From Papaver somniferum (lineage: Eukaryota > Streptophyta > Magnoliopsida > Ranunculales > Papaveraceae): a stretch of 64,000 bases of DNA. The position numbers and the translations under genes are program-made. Shown here one piece after another: positions 34,330-45,660 of this stretch. The first letter of the stretch is position 1. Each line of letters begins with the position of its first letter. The notes beneath the pieces are model-generated. The model was not told where the DNA came from. It searched no databases and saw only the letters and a list, made by a program, of their open reading frames with translations. The stretch is taken from NCBI RefSeq assembly GCF_003573695.1, contig NC_039362.1, positions 199,427,136 through 199,491,135 of the forward strand, written 5' to 3'.

Positions 34330-37300
34330 ACTTGGTATCTTTTATTGGTGCACGTCAAACGTGCTTTGATTCTATTAGTTTCAGAACTCTAGACTTCTAG
34401 GAACATATTCTTGTTTGGCCACCTTGTGAAATATCATACTGTATTATGTTTGATTTGGTTGTCGATTTTCTTAATAAGAGCATATCAAAGAACGAGAATT
34501 GTTGTGTTATGAGCCCCATATAAAAGATCTAGACTTACAATAATGTTGTTAAAAGTCTGTGGGCATCCAACTCAAATCCTATAGGCAATGAGTGGAATGG
34601 CCCTTCCATATTGTAGCTGTTGTTTATTTTGGGGATCTAAGCAATGTTGTACTATTACCCTTCATAAATGTAGCTTAAAGAAAATTCGATGTTGAGCCCA
34701 CTTGGAGTCATTCCCCGTAGATGTTAATTGAATAATTTTCATATCCCGAAGGCCTTTTAGGAGTCTTATACTATATGAAAAAAGGAATTTTTGCGTTATT
34801 CGTTGTTGCAAACATATGCTTGCTTTTATGAGCAGTAGACACAGTAAATTATGCTTTATTAGTTTCCGGCCCATTGTTCTGTATATCCAACATATTGTTT
34901 TCACTTTTTCTTCCACTACTGTAAGTACTGATTTAAGGTGTATAATACCAGGTGCATATTGCTGGTGCTGGTGATTTTCCTGTATATGGTATTACAAGCT
35001 TAGCTGATCCCTGCTCTTTACCAATTGCTGCCAAAATGAAGGGAGTGAATGACAAGGAAAGACTCTTTTATGCACCAATGTCTGGTCTTTGGGGTCTTCT
35101 CTATGACAAGGATGCAGAATATGTAGATGAACTCAACGATAATGATGAGGTAACCCGATCGGAGATTGAGGGTTTCAGAGCAGGAACTTATTTAAAGTTG
35201 GAGGTTCATGATGTCCCTTTTGAGATGACTAAAAATATTGATCCCAATTGCCCTATTCTCGTCGGAGGTATCAGTCTCGAAGATGAGAATGTTGGATATA
35301 TGCAGGTATCACACTAACTTTTGAATGTATTGTCGTTAGGCAATTGTCAGTCCGCATCATAGCACTCTTCCACTTTCTAGGATGTGTGCTAGGATGCATA
35401 TTCAGAATTTTTTAATTTAACTAGTACGTCCATGACTTGTGAAAATGTCAACTCAATCTCCTCTGGAGGTTTCTTCTTCTTCCAAGCCTTTAGTCCCAAA
35501 CAAATTGGGGTAGGCTAGAAAGGGGAGACGTCCGAAACAGTCACCCATAGGTACTGCTCCCGCCCTTTCTTAAGGGAATGGCTTGTTTTCAACCAAACAA
35601 AGATACACGAGGAGTTCCCAAGCACCCATCTTGGTACTGCTCTTGCCTTCTATTGGTGTATCGCTGGCTCGCCAAGCTGACCACGACCCTATTCTCGTAG
35701 GGGAATGTCTGGGGTTTTACTGTGGGCTCGCGCCCAACATGGACATTCCTCCTTTATCCTGGCTTACGACAGGCTGTGCCAAAAAACTACACAGGCGGAG
35801 TTAGTCTCATTCCGAGGTTGAATCGATTTAATATATTGTTGTATGTGAACCAAAAACTAGAACCTAAAACTTGAATAATAACCCTTATGGGTATTTGTGA
35901 AGGATCATGAAAATGAGGGATACCCAGATTTTTAGTTCTCTCTTTATTTTACTTTATTTTTAATACGAAACCTCTCAAAGAAAGTGTATGCTTCGATTTT
36001 TGAATATGTTTTTCTTGTACTTTTAGGCGAGGCTTAAGCGACATAGCTGGCATAGGAAATTATTGAAGACAAGAGACCCAATCATTGTTTCAGCTGGTTG
36101 GAGACGTTACCAGACCAGACCCATTTATGCCCAGGAAGACGGTGGCAATCGTTTGCATCGAATAGATTCCACTCCCGAGCACACAGATTGTCTTGCAATG
36201 TTTTGGGGTCCTCTTGCACCTCCAGATACTGGTTTTGTTGCTGTACACAATCTGGCAGGCAATAAGGTCTGATGTATTCTACTTGAACTTTTGACTTATC
36301 ATCACTATGGTATTTCAGTACTTGATTAATTGCAATTGCAACATAGAGGGGTATTCGTCTATATAAGATGAAATAAATGTGCGTGTAAGTTCGTACCGTG
36401 TATCCTTGATTTCCTGCGAGTACCTGGCGAAAACTAAGAAAAAAAACTAATTACTGTACTCCCTGAGACTTGTCTTGTTCAGATGGTATCTTACATTTCA
36501 TGAATACATCACTGCGCCTAATACTCACATTTTTTGCCCGTCATCTGCTGTTTTTCGGTTAATGTAGCAAGTGTAATACATTTTTCTTTCTTCTGTAGAA
36601 GAGGCTATCCCTTAATTTTCTAAATGTAAGGATGTGAGAATGGGATGCTACACCACTGTTGTTGATTTGCTTGTATGTTTGAGTTCTATTTTGTTTATTG
36701 ATCGACTTGTATTTGATTCCCCAGGCTGCATTTCGGATTTCAGCAATGGGTGTCATACTTGACTTTACCCAGGCTGCAGAGATAGTTGCAAAGATTTTGA
36801 AGAAGTGCAATCAAGTTGGGACTCCTCTCCAGACCTTCAAGAAAACTGCTCCCATCAAAGACATGTTTACGTCAGATCTTGAAATTGATTGGCTTAAAGG
36901 TGCAGCAATTCAGACTGCAAGAGCTCGGGGGAACGTTGAAAAGGTATTGTTGCCTTGTGCCAAAACTAATTTCGGCGGGCTGTGTTTGCTCTTTCGTGTT
37001 TTTATTTATGTGCTTTATCGGGTGTCTGGACTCTGGATTCTACAACAACAGCTTGTGATCCATTTGCTTTTGTGATGCTGTAGTGTATGGATGAACAAAT
37101 TTTCTGTGACCGTTCTTATGGGAAGTTAAATTGTTGGATCCTTTCCATGTGGTCCACAACTAACTCGTGTGTTTCCAGACCTTCATTAGTTTTCTATAAA
37201 GTCGGCAAGATTTGTTCTCCTAGTGAATGACCAAGTTGCACACACGTTGGTGTTGAAATCTTTTGTTGTGTCAGGGGATATAGCATTTCTGTGAAGCTTG

Positions 37301-38118
37301 TTTCTTTGGTCTACTAATTGTGCTTAATTGGGCAGGCTGCTAAAAAGAAGCTCGTTAGTGAACTTATAAGGAAGGGAGATCAACGTAGAGAAGGGATTGC
37401 TAGTTGCTCATTTCAGCACAAAATTTCTCTTTGCGATAAAGTTTTCATGCGCGTGTGGAAACAAGTAAGTGAACTGAAGGATTCAGGCGACTGTACTGGA
37501 CAAGGCATGGAATCAGTAGGTGAACTGAAGGATTCTCTCAACAAGGTTATCTCCTAATCCTGAATTTATGGTTTAATTTTTGACTTGCAAGGTTGAATTT
37601 TTAAATTTTTCCGCATCTCAACTTACTTGTATTTGTTCCAAAACCAAGGTTGATCCTGCTAGGAGGCAGCAGACGATTACACAACGACGTGGTGTGGTGT
37701 TTGCCGAGAAGAAGAAGAATACTGGAAATCGGATCTGTAAAGAGTACCAGGTAAGAAGACATGGGCTAATACAACGCTTACCATAATTCATCTCAATCTT
37801 CTAGGATAAAACATACTGTTCCCATGTATAGCTGCTCGCTCATTTTAGAATGTAGTCTATTTATGTGTTTCAGAGATCATTGTCCGGTCTACTTTTCGAT
37901 ACAAGGAAGTCGAATCTGATTGGTTAGACATTGTGTTTATGCTACAGTGTAAAAGGAGGCCGAAGGAATGTAAGGAGCTTTCTGAGAAAGAGAGAGAGTT
38001 TATGCTAGAGTGTAGAAGGAGGCTGAGGGAATGTAAGGAGCTTTCTAAGAAAGAGAGAGAGTTCTCAGAGCCGAAAGGAGGGTGGGGCAAACTCAATTAT
38101 ATACGTATAGGACATTAA
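32124..38118 (+). CDS. BMS1: BMS1-like ribosome-biogenesis GTPase, shortened
   Basis: Exons: 32124-32354, 32475-32565, 32652-32770, 33697-33887, 34052-34262, 34952-35305, 36027-36266, 36725-36943, 37336-37545, 37649-37750, and a last exon 37948-38118 (712 aa) or 37874-37927 (673 aa). Both last exons keep frame, and all introns are GT-AG. BMS1 is the GTPase of the small-subunit processome in the nucleolus, needed for early 40S assembly. Seen: P-loop GPPKVGKS (residues 74-81, across the exon 1/2 junction), RLQFVECPND, SHLDK in the G4 position, YVLVDHFEDVT and YGYLRG (AARP2CN region), then EVHDVPFEMT, ILVGGISL, KTRDPIIVSAGWRR, CLAMFWGPLAPP and DMFTSDLEI of the C-terminal domain. BMS1 proteins are usually around 1,150-1,250 aa. 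Here the long acidic middle is absent, DKDAEYV being joined to EGFRAGTYL within exon 6, and the C-terminus is divergent. Probably a divergent paralogue. Confidence 0.85.
34290..34325. repeat. (TC)n microsatellite
   Basis: About 18 uninterrupted TC units in intron 5 of the BMS1-like gene, about 27 bp after the donor site. Confidence 0.95.
35490..35830. repeat. dispersed repeat (SINE-like) in intron 6
   Basis: Starts near CCTTTAGTCCCAAACAAA/TTGGGGTAGGCT, wording typical of Au-type SINE tails, and continues GC-rich (GGTACTGCTC twice, CTCGCCAAGC, CCTATTCTCGTAGGGGA) unlike the surrounding AT-rich intron. Ends not defined. Confidence 0.4.
37936..38061 (+). repeat. 63 bp tandem duplication in the terminal exon
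   Basis: 37936-37998 and 37999-38061 are near-identical. In the frame of the longer last exon they encode two 21-residue charged helices (CKRRPKECKELSEKERE and CRRRLRECKELSKKERE), the kind of basic/acidic tail seen at BMS1 C-termini. Confidence 0.85.
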
Positions 38119-40091
38119 TATTTATTGAGGAATTATTCATTTATTGTTTCTGCTGCTGAAGCTAAGGGATCAAGGTCTCTTTCTCTTGACGCTTGCTTGA
38201 TGGTTATTCACAAGAATTATGGGTTTTTGTTCTACTAGACTAGATCTGTGATGCTTTTTGTAGTGTACTTTCACTGCTATGTACAATGGGTGCAATCAGT
38301 TATCACAGTTTCTTTTTTTCTTGATCTCTAATTTGATTCAGTTTGTAGAATGGATTTTGTGTACTTATGTGGGTTTGTTCTCTGACTCGGTTTAAGGAAA
38401 TGACTTACTTTTTGTTCTGGGTACTGAGATGACTTTACTTCGGTTACAGCTCTAAAATTTTCTTTGTTGTTCACTTCTGACCAAATGAGAGCTTTAGATG
38501 TACCACTCTCCCCGCTTTGTAGGAGTTGCTCCAAGTAGATAACAACAGAAACCCTTTTCGCTGTGGTTTCCATAAGAAAAAATGCAGTAAGGCGCCAACT
38601 CGGTAGTTTAGAACCAGATTCAAATCTTAGCAAATGATTTAAATTGTTTCCAGTGGATCGTACCAAGGAAGAACCCAAGTCTTCGCCATATTGTCGTCTC
38701 ATGTGCAAGAACGTGACCCCAGCGAGAGTGCGACATCCAATTGTACTATCAGTCTTTCTATTGGCCTCGGAAAACACCAGCTTGGAGAACAGTAGAAACA
38801 GTACAGCGGAATTGCATTATGCCAAGGAAAAGCACTACGACCTTTTTGCAGATCAAAGACTCTACAGTTTTCTCCAGGAATTCTCACACTAACAAAACAA
38901 AGCAGTTGAATACTGCAACCGGGTTTGACAAATTGCTATCCTGCATGCTGTGGCAAATTGTGCTAAATTTGATAGTCAGCAAATGTTATCAAGTAAACTC
39001 ATCAGAATGAGAGGAGCCATATCCAAGTTTCTGAAGTATGCATTTTAACCTGTCCAAGTTTCCAGCAGAATCCGCAAGATACTGTCATTGAGCTTTCATT
39101 ACACAATCCGCAATTTAAACTAATAAGTCGGTAAGATTGATAAGCCTACTACTTAGATCTTGATGCAAAACTGATACAGGCTTCAAAAAACAAAAGGCAG
39201 CGAATGTAAACGGAGCTACGCAATACTCCGTTTGTAACCATTGTGCCAACAATCAATCATAAAAATGAAGTAATATAACTTTAGAAAGAACCTGCAACTC
39301 TGCTAGTATTCATTTGATTTAGACATGCGAACTGGCACTTTGCAAGGATAATCCTGCAAGTATTTGTAAGCCAAAGTAGTACACAAACATAGAAGCATGC
39401 GCCTCTGGCTCAGAGCAAATGGTATATACCTCTACTTAAGACTCGAGAATCAAATGGTATAGGCCCCTAAAAGCATAAGGTGCTCATCTTATCAGAATTA
39501 GTCAAGGATACTACATAAGGTGCTGGCATCCCATTGAAAGTTGTAAATATAGATATTTGCTGTTTTGTCTTGGTAGGTTAGTACTAATATGGTGCTAACA
39601 AGTTTATCAACACCCAATTTACGGCTCCACTACAGAGAGGCATCTGCTATAGCTATTCAATTAAGCTGTGAGGTTTTAATAATACAAGTAGCAATTGCAT
39701 TCCAAGATTTCTCATGTCTGGCACGGGAATACACATAAGGAAAGAACCTCCACTCAATCCCTCTAAATGGTGTTGTTTCCTAGACTATATAAAACTCAAG
39801 TGTACATATACCAATATCTTGAGGCAAAGGTCTACACAGTAAAGACATGGTCAAAAAAAAAAACAAACTAAAACCATAATCAAATTTACATCAGTAAATT
39901 GGAAATTCTGGATAGAAAAATGGATCAATTTCATGAAGCGCAATTTAAGAATCAGAAAAATATCTCACATATTAGGTTTACTGACAACAGCTCATTGTAT
40001 TTCATATACCTAGATATAGTCAGCAATAACCATTTCTCAATGAAAAATAACAGCGGAGCTAACAACATAAGAAATGGTATATCCTTCCTTC
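38119..40091. other. intergenic between two convergent genes
   Basis: Contains the 3' UTRs of the BMS1-like gene (left) and of the minus-strand chimera (right). Frames around 38330-38890 show no recognisable similarity or codon signal. Nothing else seen. Confidence 0.5.
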
Positions 40092-42062
40092 CTAATGCAT
40101 CCCAAGGATGACGGTCCTTTTCATGTATCTTTTGATCTTGATTGGCCTCCCCTTTTTGTTTGTCCATTTAAGTATCCTCCTGTTGATTTTGTTCTTCAAT
40201 CTAGAGCTCAAGATTCTCACTGACCCGTCCTGAATGCTCTCAATTAACAATTGTCTGATAGCAAGTCTTAAAACCCCCATTTCACCTTCCGTTTCCGACT
40301 CATAGTGATCATGTCTATACTCACCAGTCCTCGTGATCATGGTGATGGAAACTCGTCCATCAGTGTCTTCATCTTCAGAAATAGCTTCTCGCATAGCAAA
40401 TAAAGCACGTAGATATTGACTCCTCCAGGAAACTCCTTCTATCACTAAGTACTCTTCACATGTATCAAGGATACCTAAAGCTGCACCCCCTCCGCTGCCA
40501 ATAGTGCAAAAATTCCAGTACTCTCTATTTTGCAATTCTTGTCGAGTAAACTGTCTAGTGTGAGAGTTAATCTCATAAAAGGCCAAATGATCCGCATAAA
40601 ATAAAGAAGGTGATGAAGGCCATTGATTCACGGGACGTGTGATATCACCCGTCGCGTCTATAAATCCTCCGAACAAAATCTCTGCGTGTTCGTGGTGAAT
40701 ATCCACATCAGGTGCTAAATCTTCATGTGGGGGATCCGTTAACATGTACTCGTGAGAGAATCTTGCGCACTCTTCCATCGACAGATTTTCGCCCAATTGA
40801 ATCCTTTCCCTCAATATCGGAATGATTCTGTCTCTGTACCACCAAGTATATCCGGCACATACAGCAATAATGCGATTCGGACCTTCCCCTAAAGAAAAAA
40901 CCTTCTCGCTATCCAATATTTGGTATTGATGGACATGCATGACATTATCTGGACCAACCCAGTATTCTGTTCCTGTTTCAAACCCATCAGCAGCCATTAC
41001 AATGATCTCAGGATTCATAAAAGCCAGACCAGTTGAGCCATGGCCCAAACGAATAAGTAGGGATGGTGGGTTGATGTTCTCTGGCAACGAAACACTCTCT
41101 AGTTTCTCACTGGCTGGACTCGCAACTGGAGCCTCACGACTCGGTATAACTCGGCTGCTAATCTCAGAATTTGACCCACCACCAGTACTGCCTCCGTTAT
41201 CGCCTATGCTGTGAGTAAGAAAACTGCTGACGAAAGAAAGAGACGGAAATTCAGAAGACATGTAAGCAGAGCGGCGGTTTGCAGTTGATTGATTTAATTG
41301 CGTGGTGAGATCTTTGTTAACCAATAGGAGAGACGCTTTTTCTTGACTTAACATATCAACTTGTTTTGCCAAATTATCAAGAGAATCACAACATAATCTG
41401 AACTGATCCATTAATTTTTCATACCGACGATTCTCTGCTGTAATTTTACTGTCTTCTTTATCAAATCTCCCGAATACACTGGTCGGAGACGTCACCGGAG
41501 CTTCACAACTCGGAATAACTCGGTTTTCATGACTCGAAACTCGGCTGGTATTAGTATTAGATCCACAACTGCCTCCATTATCTTCAATGGTGAGCTTACC
41601 GAAATCTGCGTTAATAGAAACTGATGGAACTTTAGAAGAAACATAATCAGAGCTTTGATTCTTCTCATGATTAACTGAAATATCACTTGATAAACCTATT
41701 TGTTCCATTAGATATTGACTAACCAATCGGAGAGCAGCATTTTCTTGACTTAAAACATCCACTTCTTTTGACCAATCCTTGAGATAACCACAACAAAAGC
41801 TGTACTGATTCATCAATTGATCATACTGTAAACTGGGATAGGTAAGATAAAGTAGATTCTCGGTCTTAATTTGATTGTTTTCTTCATTAGAAGAAGATGA
41901 TGATGAAGGACGACTAAGATAAACTGGTGATTTTGGCGGGATAACTAGAGAAATTTGAGAACCGAATCTTCTAATACCATAACTTCCTGATGACGATGAT
42001 GTACAACCTGTTGATGCGTCTGAATAGTGATGCTGTACTTCGTCTGAATCTTTTTTCTGCAT
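40092..42062 (-). CDS. chimeric protein: duplicated coiled-coil module plus proteasome beta5-like domain
   Basis: 656 aa without introns in the coding part. The start at 42062 is chosen because the upstream in-frame ATG (42080) lies in the 5' UTR intron, whose acceptor (TTGTATGCAG) ends at 42075. Numbering below is from the 42080 Met. Residues 84-201 and 218-324 are two copies of one module: YDQLMNQYSFCC/YEKLMDQFRLCC, VDVLSQENAAL/VDMLSQEKASL, a Ser/Asn/Gly linker, and VIPSCEAPV/VIPSREAPV. I recall this style (plus VSLPENI) from the N-terminus of plant tandem-CCCH zinc-finger proteins, but no CCCH finger is present. Residues 346-600 resemble proteasome beta5: HGSTGLAF at the HG-Thr1 position (Ser349 replacing Thr1), AAD giving Asp365 at +17, EKV (Lys393) as the Lys33 counterpart with a 12-residue insertion, and IGSGGGAALGILD for the GSGS segment. 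A Lys/Arg-rich tail ends it. Activity cannot be inferred. Confidence 0.75.
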   Translation of the reverse strand: MQKKDSDEVQHHYSDASTGCTSSSSGSYGIRRFGSQISLVIPPKSPVYLSRPSSSSSSNEENNQIKTENLLYLTYPSLQYDQLMNQYSFCCGYLKDWSKEVDVLSQENAALRLVSQYLMEQIGLSSDISVNHEKNQSSDYVSSKVPSVSINADFGKLTIEDNGGSCGSNTNTSRVSSHENRVIPSCEAPVTSPTSVFGRFDKEDSKITAENRRYEKLMDQFRLCCDSLDNLAKQVDMLSQEKASLLLVNKDLTTQLNQSTANRRSAYMSSEFPSLSFVSSFLTHSIGDNGGSTGGGSNSEISSRVIPSREAPVASPASEKLESVSLPENINPPSLLIRLGHGSTGLAFMNPEIIVMAADGFETGTEYWVGPDNVMHVHQYQILDSEKVFSLGEGPNRIIAVCAGYTWWYRDRIIPILRERIQLGENLSMEECARFSHEYMLTDPPHEDLAPDVDIHHEHAEILFGGFIDATGDITRPVNQWPSSPSLFYADHLAFYEINSHTRQFTRQELQNREYWNFCTIGSGGGAALGILDTCEEYLVIEGVSWRSQYLRALFAMREAISEDEDTDGRVSITMITRTGEYRHDHYESETEGEMGVLRLAIRQLLIESIQDGSVRILSSRLKNKINRRILKWTNKKGRPIKIKRYMKRTVILGMH

Positions 42063-42074
42063 CTTGATTGATAT

Positions 42075-42908
42075 CTGCATACAAATGAGGTAATCAGAAC
42101 ATCAATTTCAAAAGCTTAATTACTACAAAATCAAATGATTCCTTCATCAAGAAAGCTGAGGTTTCAGAAATCAGTAACAAGACAAAACATGATCGAATTC
42201 TTTAAAATACGAAATCAAAGTATAAAACCAACTTGAATATAGCTGGAAGACTAGAAACCCTAAGTTTTACAGTAACCGCCTTATATTGAAACAACAACAC
42301 TGTCATCAATGAAGCCTTAGTATGCAGATGAATCTGGTCAAATCACAACAGATTATTAACTACATCGAACTTAGACTAAACATGGAACACTTGAAGATCA
42401 AGAAATTGCAGAGATTCACAATCACAATGAGCCTAATATACTAACAAGTCAGTAAGATATCAAATCAAAAGGCAATCTACGGAGGAATTAAACTACATTA
42501 AACTTAGAACATTAACAAACCGATAGTTAGAACTGATAACAAATCTAAACATGGATTAATTGAAGATCATCATCAAGAAATCGCAGAGATTCGACAAATC
42601 ATAAGCATCAATAATTACAGAGGTTCTCAAAAAAAAAAACAGATCATATAATGAATTAGAACGTATATAAACCCTAAATTTTCATGAATTTTTACCGAAC
42701 CGCCACAGATTGAAACAATAGCAGTACTAGTCAAGACTAGTAACGAATCACTAAGAGATCAAATCAAAAGACAATCTACAGAGAACTTAAACTAAATAGA
42801 ACTTAGAACATTAACAAATTGATACTTGGAACTTCTTAGAAATCTAAACATGGACTTATTGAAGATCATCATCAAGAAATTGCAGAGTTTCTTTAACGAA
42901 ACACTCAC
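42075..42908 (-). other. 5' UTR intron of the chimera gene
   Basis: Donor GTGAGTGT (reverse complement of 42901-42908) after AAACTG, acceptor TGTATGCAG just before ATATCAATCAAG and the start codon. The interior is AT-rich with internally repeated phrases (GAAATCGCAGAG/GAAATTGCAGAG, ACATGGA) near 42360-42600 and 42780-42890. Predicted, not proven. Confidence 0.65.
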
Positions 42909-43028
42909 CAGTTTGAAAGCGTGTATCAGAAGATTCTTTGGTGAGAGAAACAGTTAGAGACAGAGACAGTGAGAGAGAGAATGCGAAGCCAGTAATGAAG
43001 AATCTGGAAATGAAGAATTATGGGTAAG

Positions 43029-43043
43029 ACCTTTATATAGAGA
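43029..43043 (-). promoter_or_regulatory. TATA box of the chimera gene
   Basis: On the minus strand CTCTATATAAAGGTC, about 120 bp upstream of the predicted 5' UTR donor. Downstream, the presumed 5' UTR is a CT-rich leader (minus strand), common in plant promoters. Confidence 0.65.
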
Positions 43044-43540
43044 TGAGAGAAAAAGAAACAACTCGCCGGAGAAGAGACTGGGTTTGATAATCTCTTTCTT
43101 TTTTCAAAATCAGAAAGGTGGGACCCAAAGATGTTTGCGTGATATCTGATGTGGATGTGTATCTTTTGGCATTTTCATTAGAGTACTGTATCTTTATTCA
43201 TTTTTCTTTAAAAGCATATGGGTCCAGAACTAAAGTGGCCATTGAAAATGTGAGATTGATGATATCTCTGTGTAGTAGGATAATTATAATAGGACATATT
43301 GTAACGAATAGATTTAATTGACGAGGAAACATACATTTTTTACCGTGTGATCAATGTTGCGGAGCGTGCTTTATAAGAAGAAATTAGTCATAGTACAAGT
43401 AAATTATACTAGTCCTGCTCAAAGATGCATTACATCACACTCTAAGGAAGTTGAGGATTCTCATGGTACTGAATGGCCAGACTTAGTGTCTCTGACTTAG
43501 TTACTTGAGAGATATCTAAGTTCACAAACTAAAATGTTAT
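43044..43540. other. upstream region of the chimera gene
   Basis: No gene. Blocks such as GGAGCGTGCTTTATAAG and GCTCAAAGATGCATTA (43361-43460) recur at 45771-45860, and GAGAAGAG/GGTGGGACC words recur in the promoter-like copies listed separately. Confidence 0.6.
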
Positions 43541-43557
43541 ACCATTATCACACACCA

Positions 43558-44166
43558 AGACTTGGAAAGTTCTCATGATTCCGATTTAGTTAGTACTCCC
43601 AATTCTTTACGTGGACAACTGTTCAAAGCTCTATTGCAACTACATATAATTCAATGAGGAGGGGCTGTCAGATCCAGAATGTAATGCGCACTATCTTCAA
43701 TGGACAACCTGAAACAGTAAATCACCTGATGCTACATTGTGTGTTTTCACACAAAGTTTGGAGTTACTTCATAGGAAGCTATAATATCAAATGGGTGTAA
43801 GCTGGGATCCCGAAAATGCAGTTACAAGCCTGGAAGAATAAAAGAGGAAGAAACAGGTGAAGGAAGGTATGGCCTTTGATGATTTTTGCAATCACTTGGC
43901 CATTAAGGAATGAAAGGAACAGCAGACTTATGACAAGGCAAAGCACAAAAATGAAGAAGATAATTTTGGATATTAAACATCTCATAAATATGTATGGGGA
44001 GATAAACAAAAGATTTCCAAATTCTCTTCTTTCTTGGGACTTATTGGAAAGTGGCCTTGGACAACAGATAATTTTAATTTGTGTAAATATTATAGGGTTC
44101 AGTTTTTACCGGGAGTTTTACCTTTTTCTTAGTATATCAACCTTTTTAAGTCAAAAAAAAAAAATC
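43558..44166 (+). mobile_element. LINE (L1-type) 3' fragment with poly-A
   Basis: 609 bp between 11 bp direct repeats ATCACACACCA (43547-43557 and 44167-44177), ending in an A-rich tail. Translation shows broken pieces of the ORF2 C-terminus: QPETVNHLMLHCVFSHKVW (zf-RVT zinc-binding type) and WPLRNERNSRLM, followed by KKIILDIK. Stops and shifts are present. A 5'-truncated, dead insertion with target-site duplication. Confidence 0.8.
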
Positions 44167-44279
44167 ATCACACACCAGCATCGAGAATCACAAAGAAAAA
44201 ACTTGAAATTACAATGCGTGAGAGTTTCTAGTATATTACTCTAGACCAGTACTTGAGCTTTAAAAATTGCAACTCAATT

Positions 44280-45660
44280 TGCAAATATGCTAAAAAGTGT
44301 GGGGATCAACGTTGGCTTAGCTAGTTAGCAGCTTCGATCTATTTGCATTCACTCGGTAATTATGTGTGGAAGAGATTGTGTGTGAAACAAAGATTGTCAG
44401 AGAGGAGAAAGAAACACTGCCCGCCTCGACGGAGAGGGAACCTAGTTGGATATTTCCTCTTTGTGTTTAGGTGGGGGACCAGCTGACTTGGACGCGTATC
44501 TTTTGCTTTATACCTTCTCTTACCGCTGCTTTTCATCTTCAAGCCAACTCGATATACCCGTCAGTAAACTTTTCGGAATACCTGCACGATTAAAAAAATG
44601 CACATTGCTAGCATTCTCTTTAATATCTTCTGAAAATTACTAGTATAAAAGGTAATATTTACTGTCAGAGTATAACCTTTTGTATTACAAGACTTTTTTT
44701 TTTGTATTACAAAATTATTTACGACCAAAACCAATTTATTGAGCATAAATGGATTATTGTCGACAACCAGAAAAAAAAAAAACATTTCCACTATCTTATT
44801 TTGAAAAGATAGGGACATAAACTAGAGAATGTTAATGGAATTTATATCTCACTGGTGGATAAAAGCAGCTAAACACTGTAAGAGAAATTATGAAACCATT
44901 GAATGGTCGGGTCTCGGACCAGATTTTCACACAACTTTATAATCTTTGTTTTGAAATGAACATTTTTCTTCGCGAAAAAAAGAGCCAGACTCTAGATGTA
45001 ACTTAGGGTAACGCTAATTTTATATACGGGACATGGCAGTCGAAGGCCGCGAGTTTCTTTTAGATAGATAGAGGGTTAAATTGATAGGATAACCAGTGTC
45101 AGCAGCATCAACCTGATGGGCCAACAACAAAAATTTACTAAATGTACATACATAATTTTCTTATTACCAAACTAAGGGGTGGGTTATAGCCTATTTTAGC
45201 CCTTTTATAAGCCCGTCCCCGGCGAAAAAGAAAGGAAATATTCACTCAGAAAATAATTACGATAAGTTTACTTGCAGCTCCTCCGTGCACAACCAAAATT
45301 ATTGCGAATGGAAGGAAGAGAGTGAGCTACATGCTGGCCGGCCACCTCATTCCGTAAGAATCTCTTTACGTGGGAAAGAATGAGAAATTCAAAAAAAAAA
45401 AAAAAAGGAACTCGTCTATACTAAATGTGGTCCCATAACAGTAGGAAAAGAAATACACCAGATCCCAATGAGGGAATGATGTCACCTTCATTAAATTCAA
45501 CACACCATAATACCATATGCTTGTTTGTTGTTGTGACACACGAAACAAAATTTGATTCTGTGGATCCCACCACATACTTCTTGAATTGATACTCAAACTG
45601 ACCTTTTACTCAAAATGGCCATTGAATCATGGTTTCACCACAACCATCATCCTACCTCAT
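44280..45660. repeat. tandem-duplicated noncoding segment, copy A
   Basis: Ordered matches to copy B (46430-48290): GCAGCTTCGATC..TTTGCA (44326/46481), CGGAGAGGGAACC (44430/46626), TATCTTTTGCTTT (44497/46667), ACCAAAACCAATTTATTG (44724/47014, inexact), CTCCTCCGTGCA..CAAAATT (45277/47945), GAGTGAGCTACATGC (45319/47986), AAATGTGGTCCC (45422/48091), GTGGATCCCACC (45559/48189). Copy B is enlarged by the element at 47081. Confidence 0.75.

Noticed and set aside
34918..35317. Single-exon 121-codon frame taken as a separate gene
   Set aside because: It is exon 6 of the BMS1-like gene read past its donor at 35306.
38328..38892. Several frames of 60-149 codons on both strands downstream of the BMS1-like gene
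   Set aside because: Overlapping on both strands, no domain, no consistent codon signal.
40700..41220. Plus-strand frames opposite the chimera
   Set aside because: Shadow frames of a well-supported minus-strand coding region.
42063..42080. Upstream in-frame ATG of the chimera
   Set aside because: Falls on a good 3' splice acceptor; the mature message probably starts at 42062.
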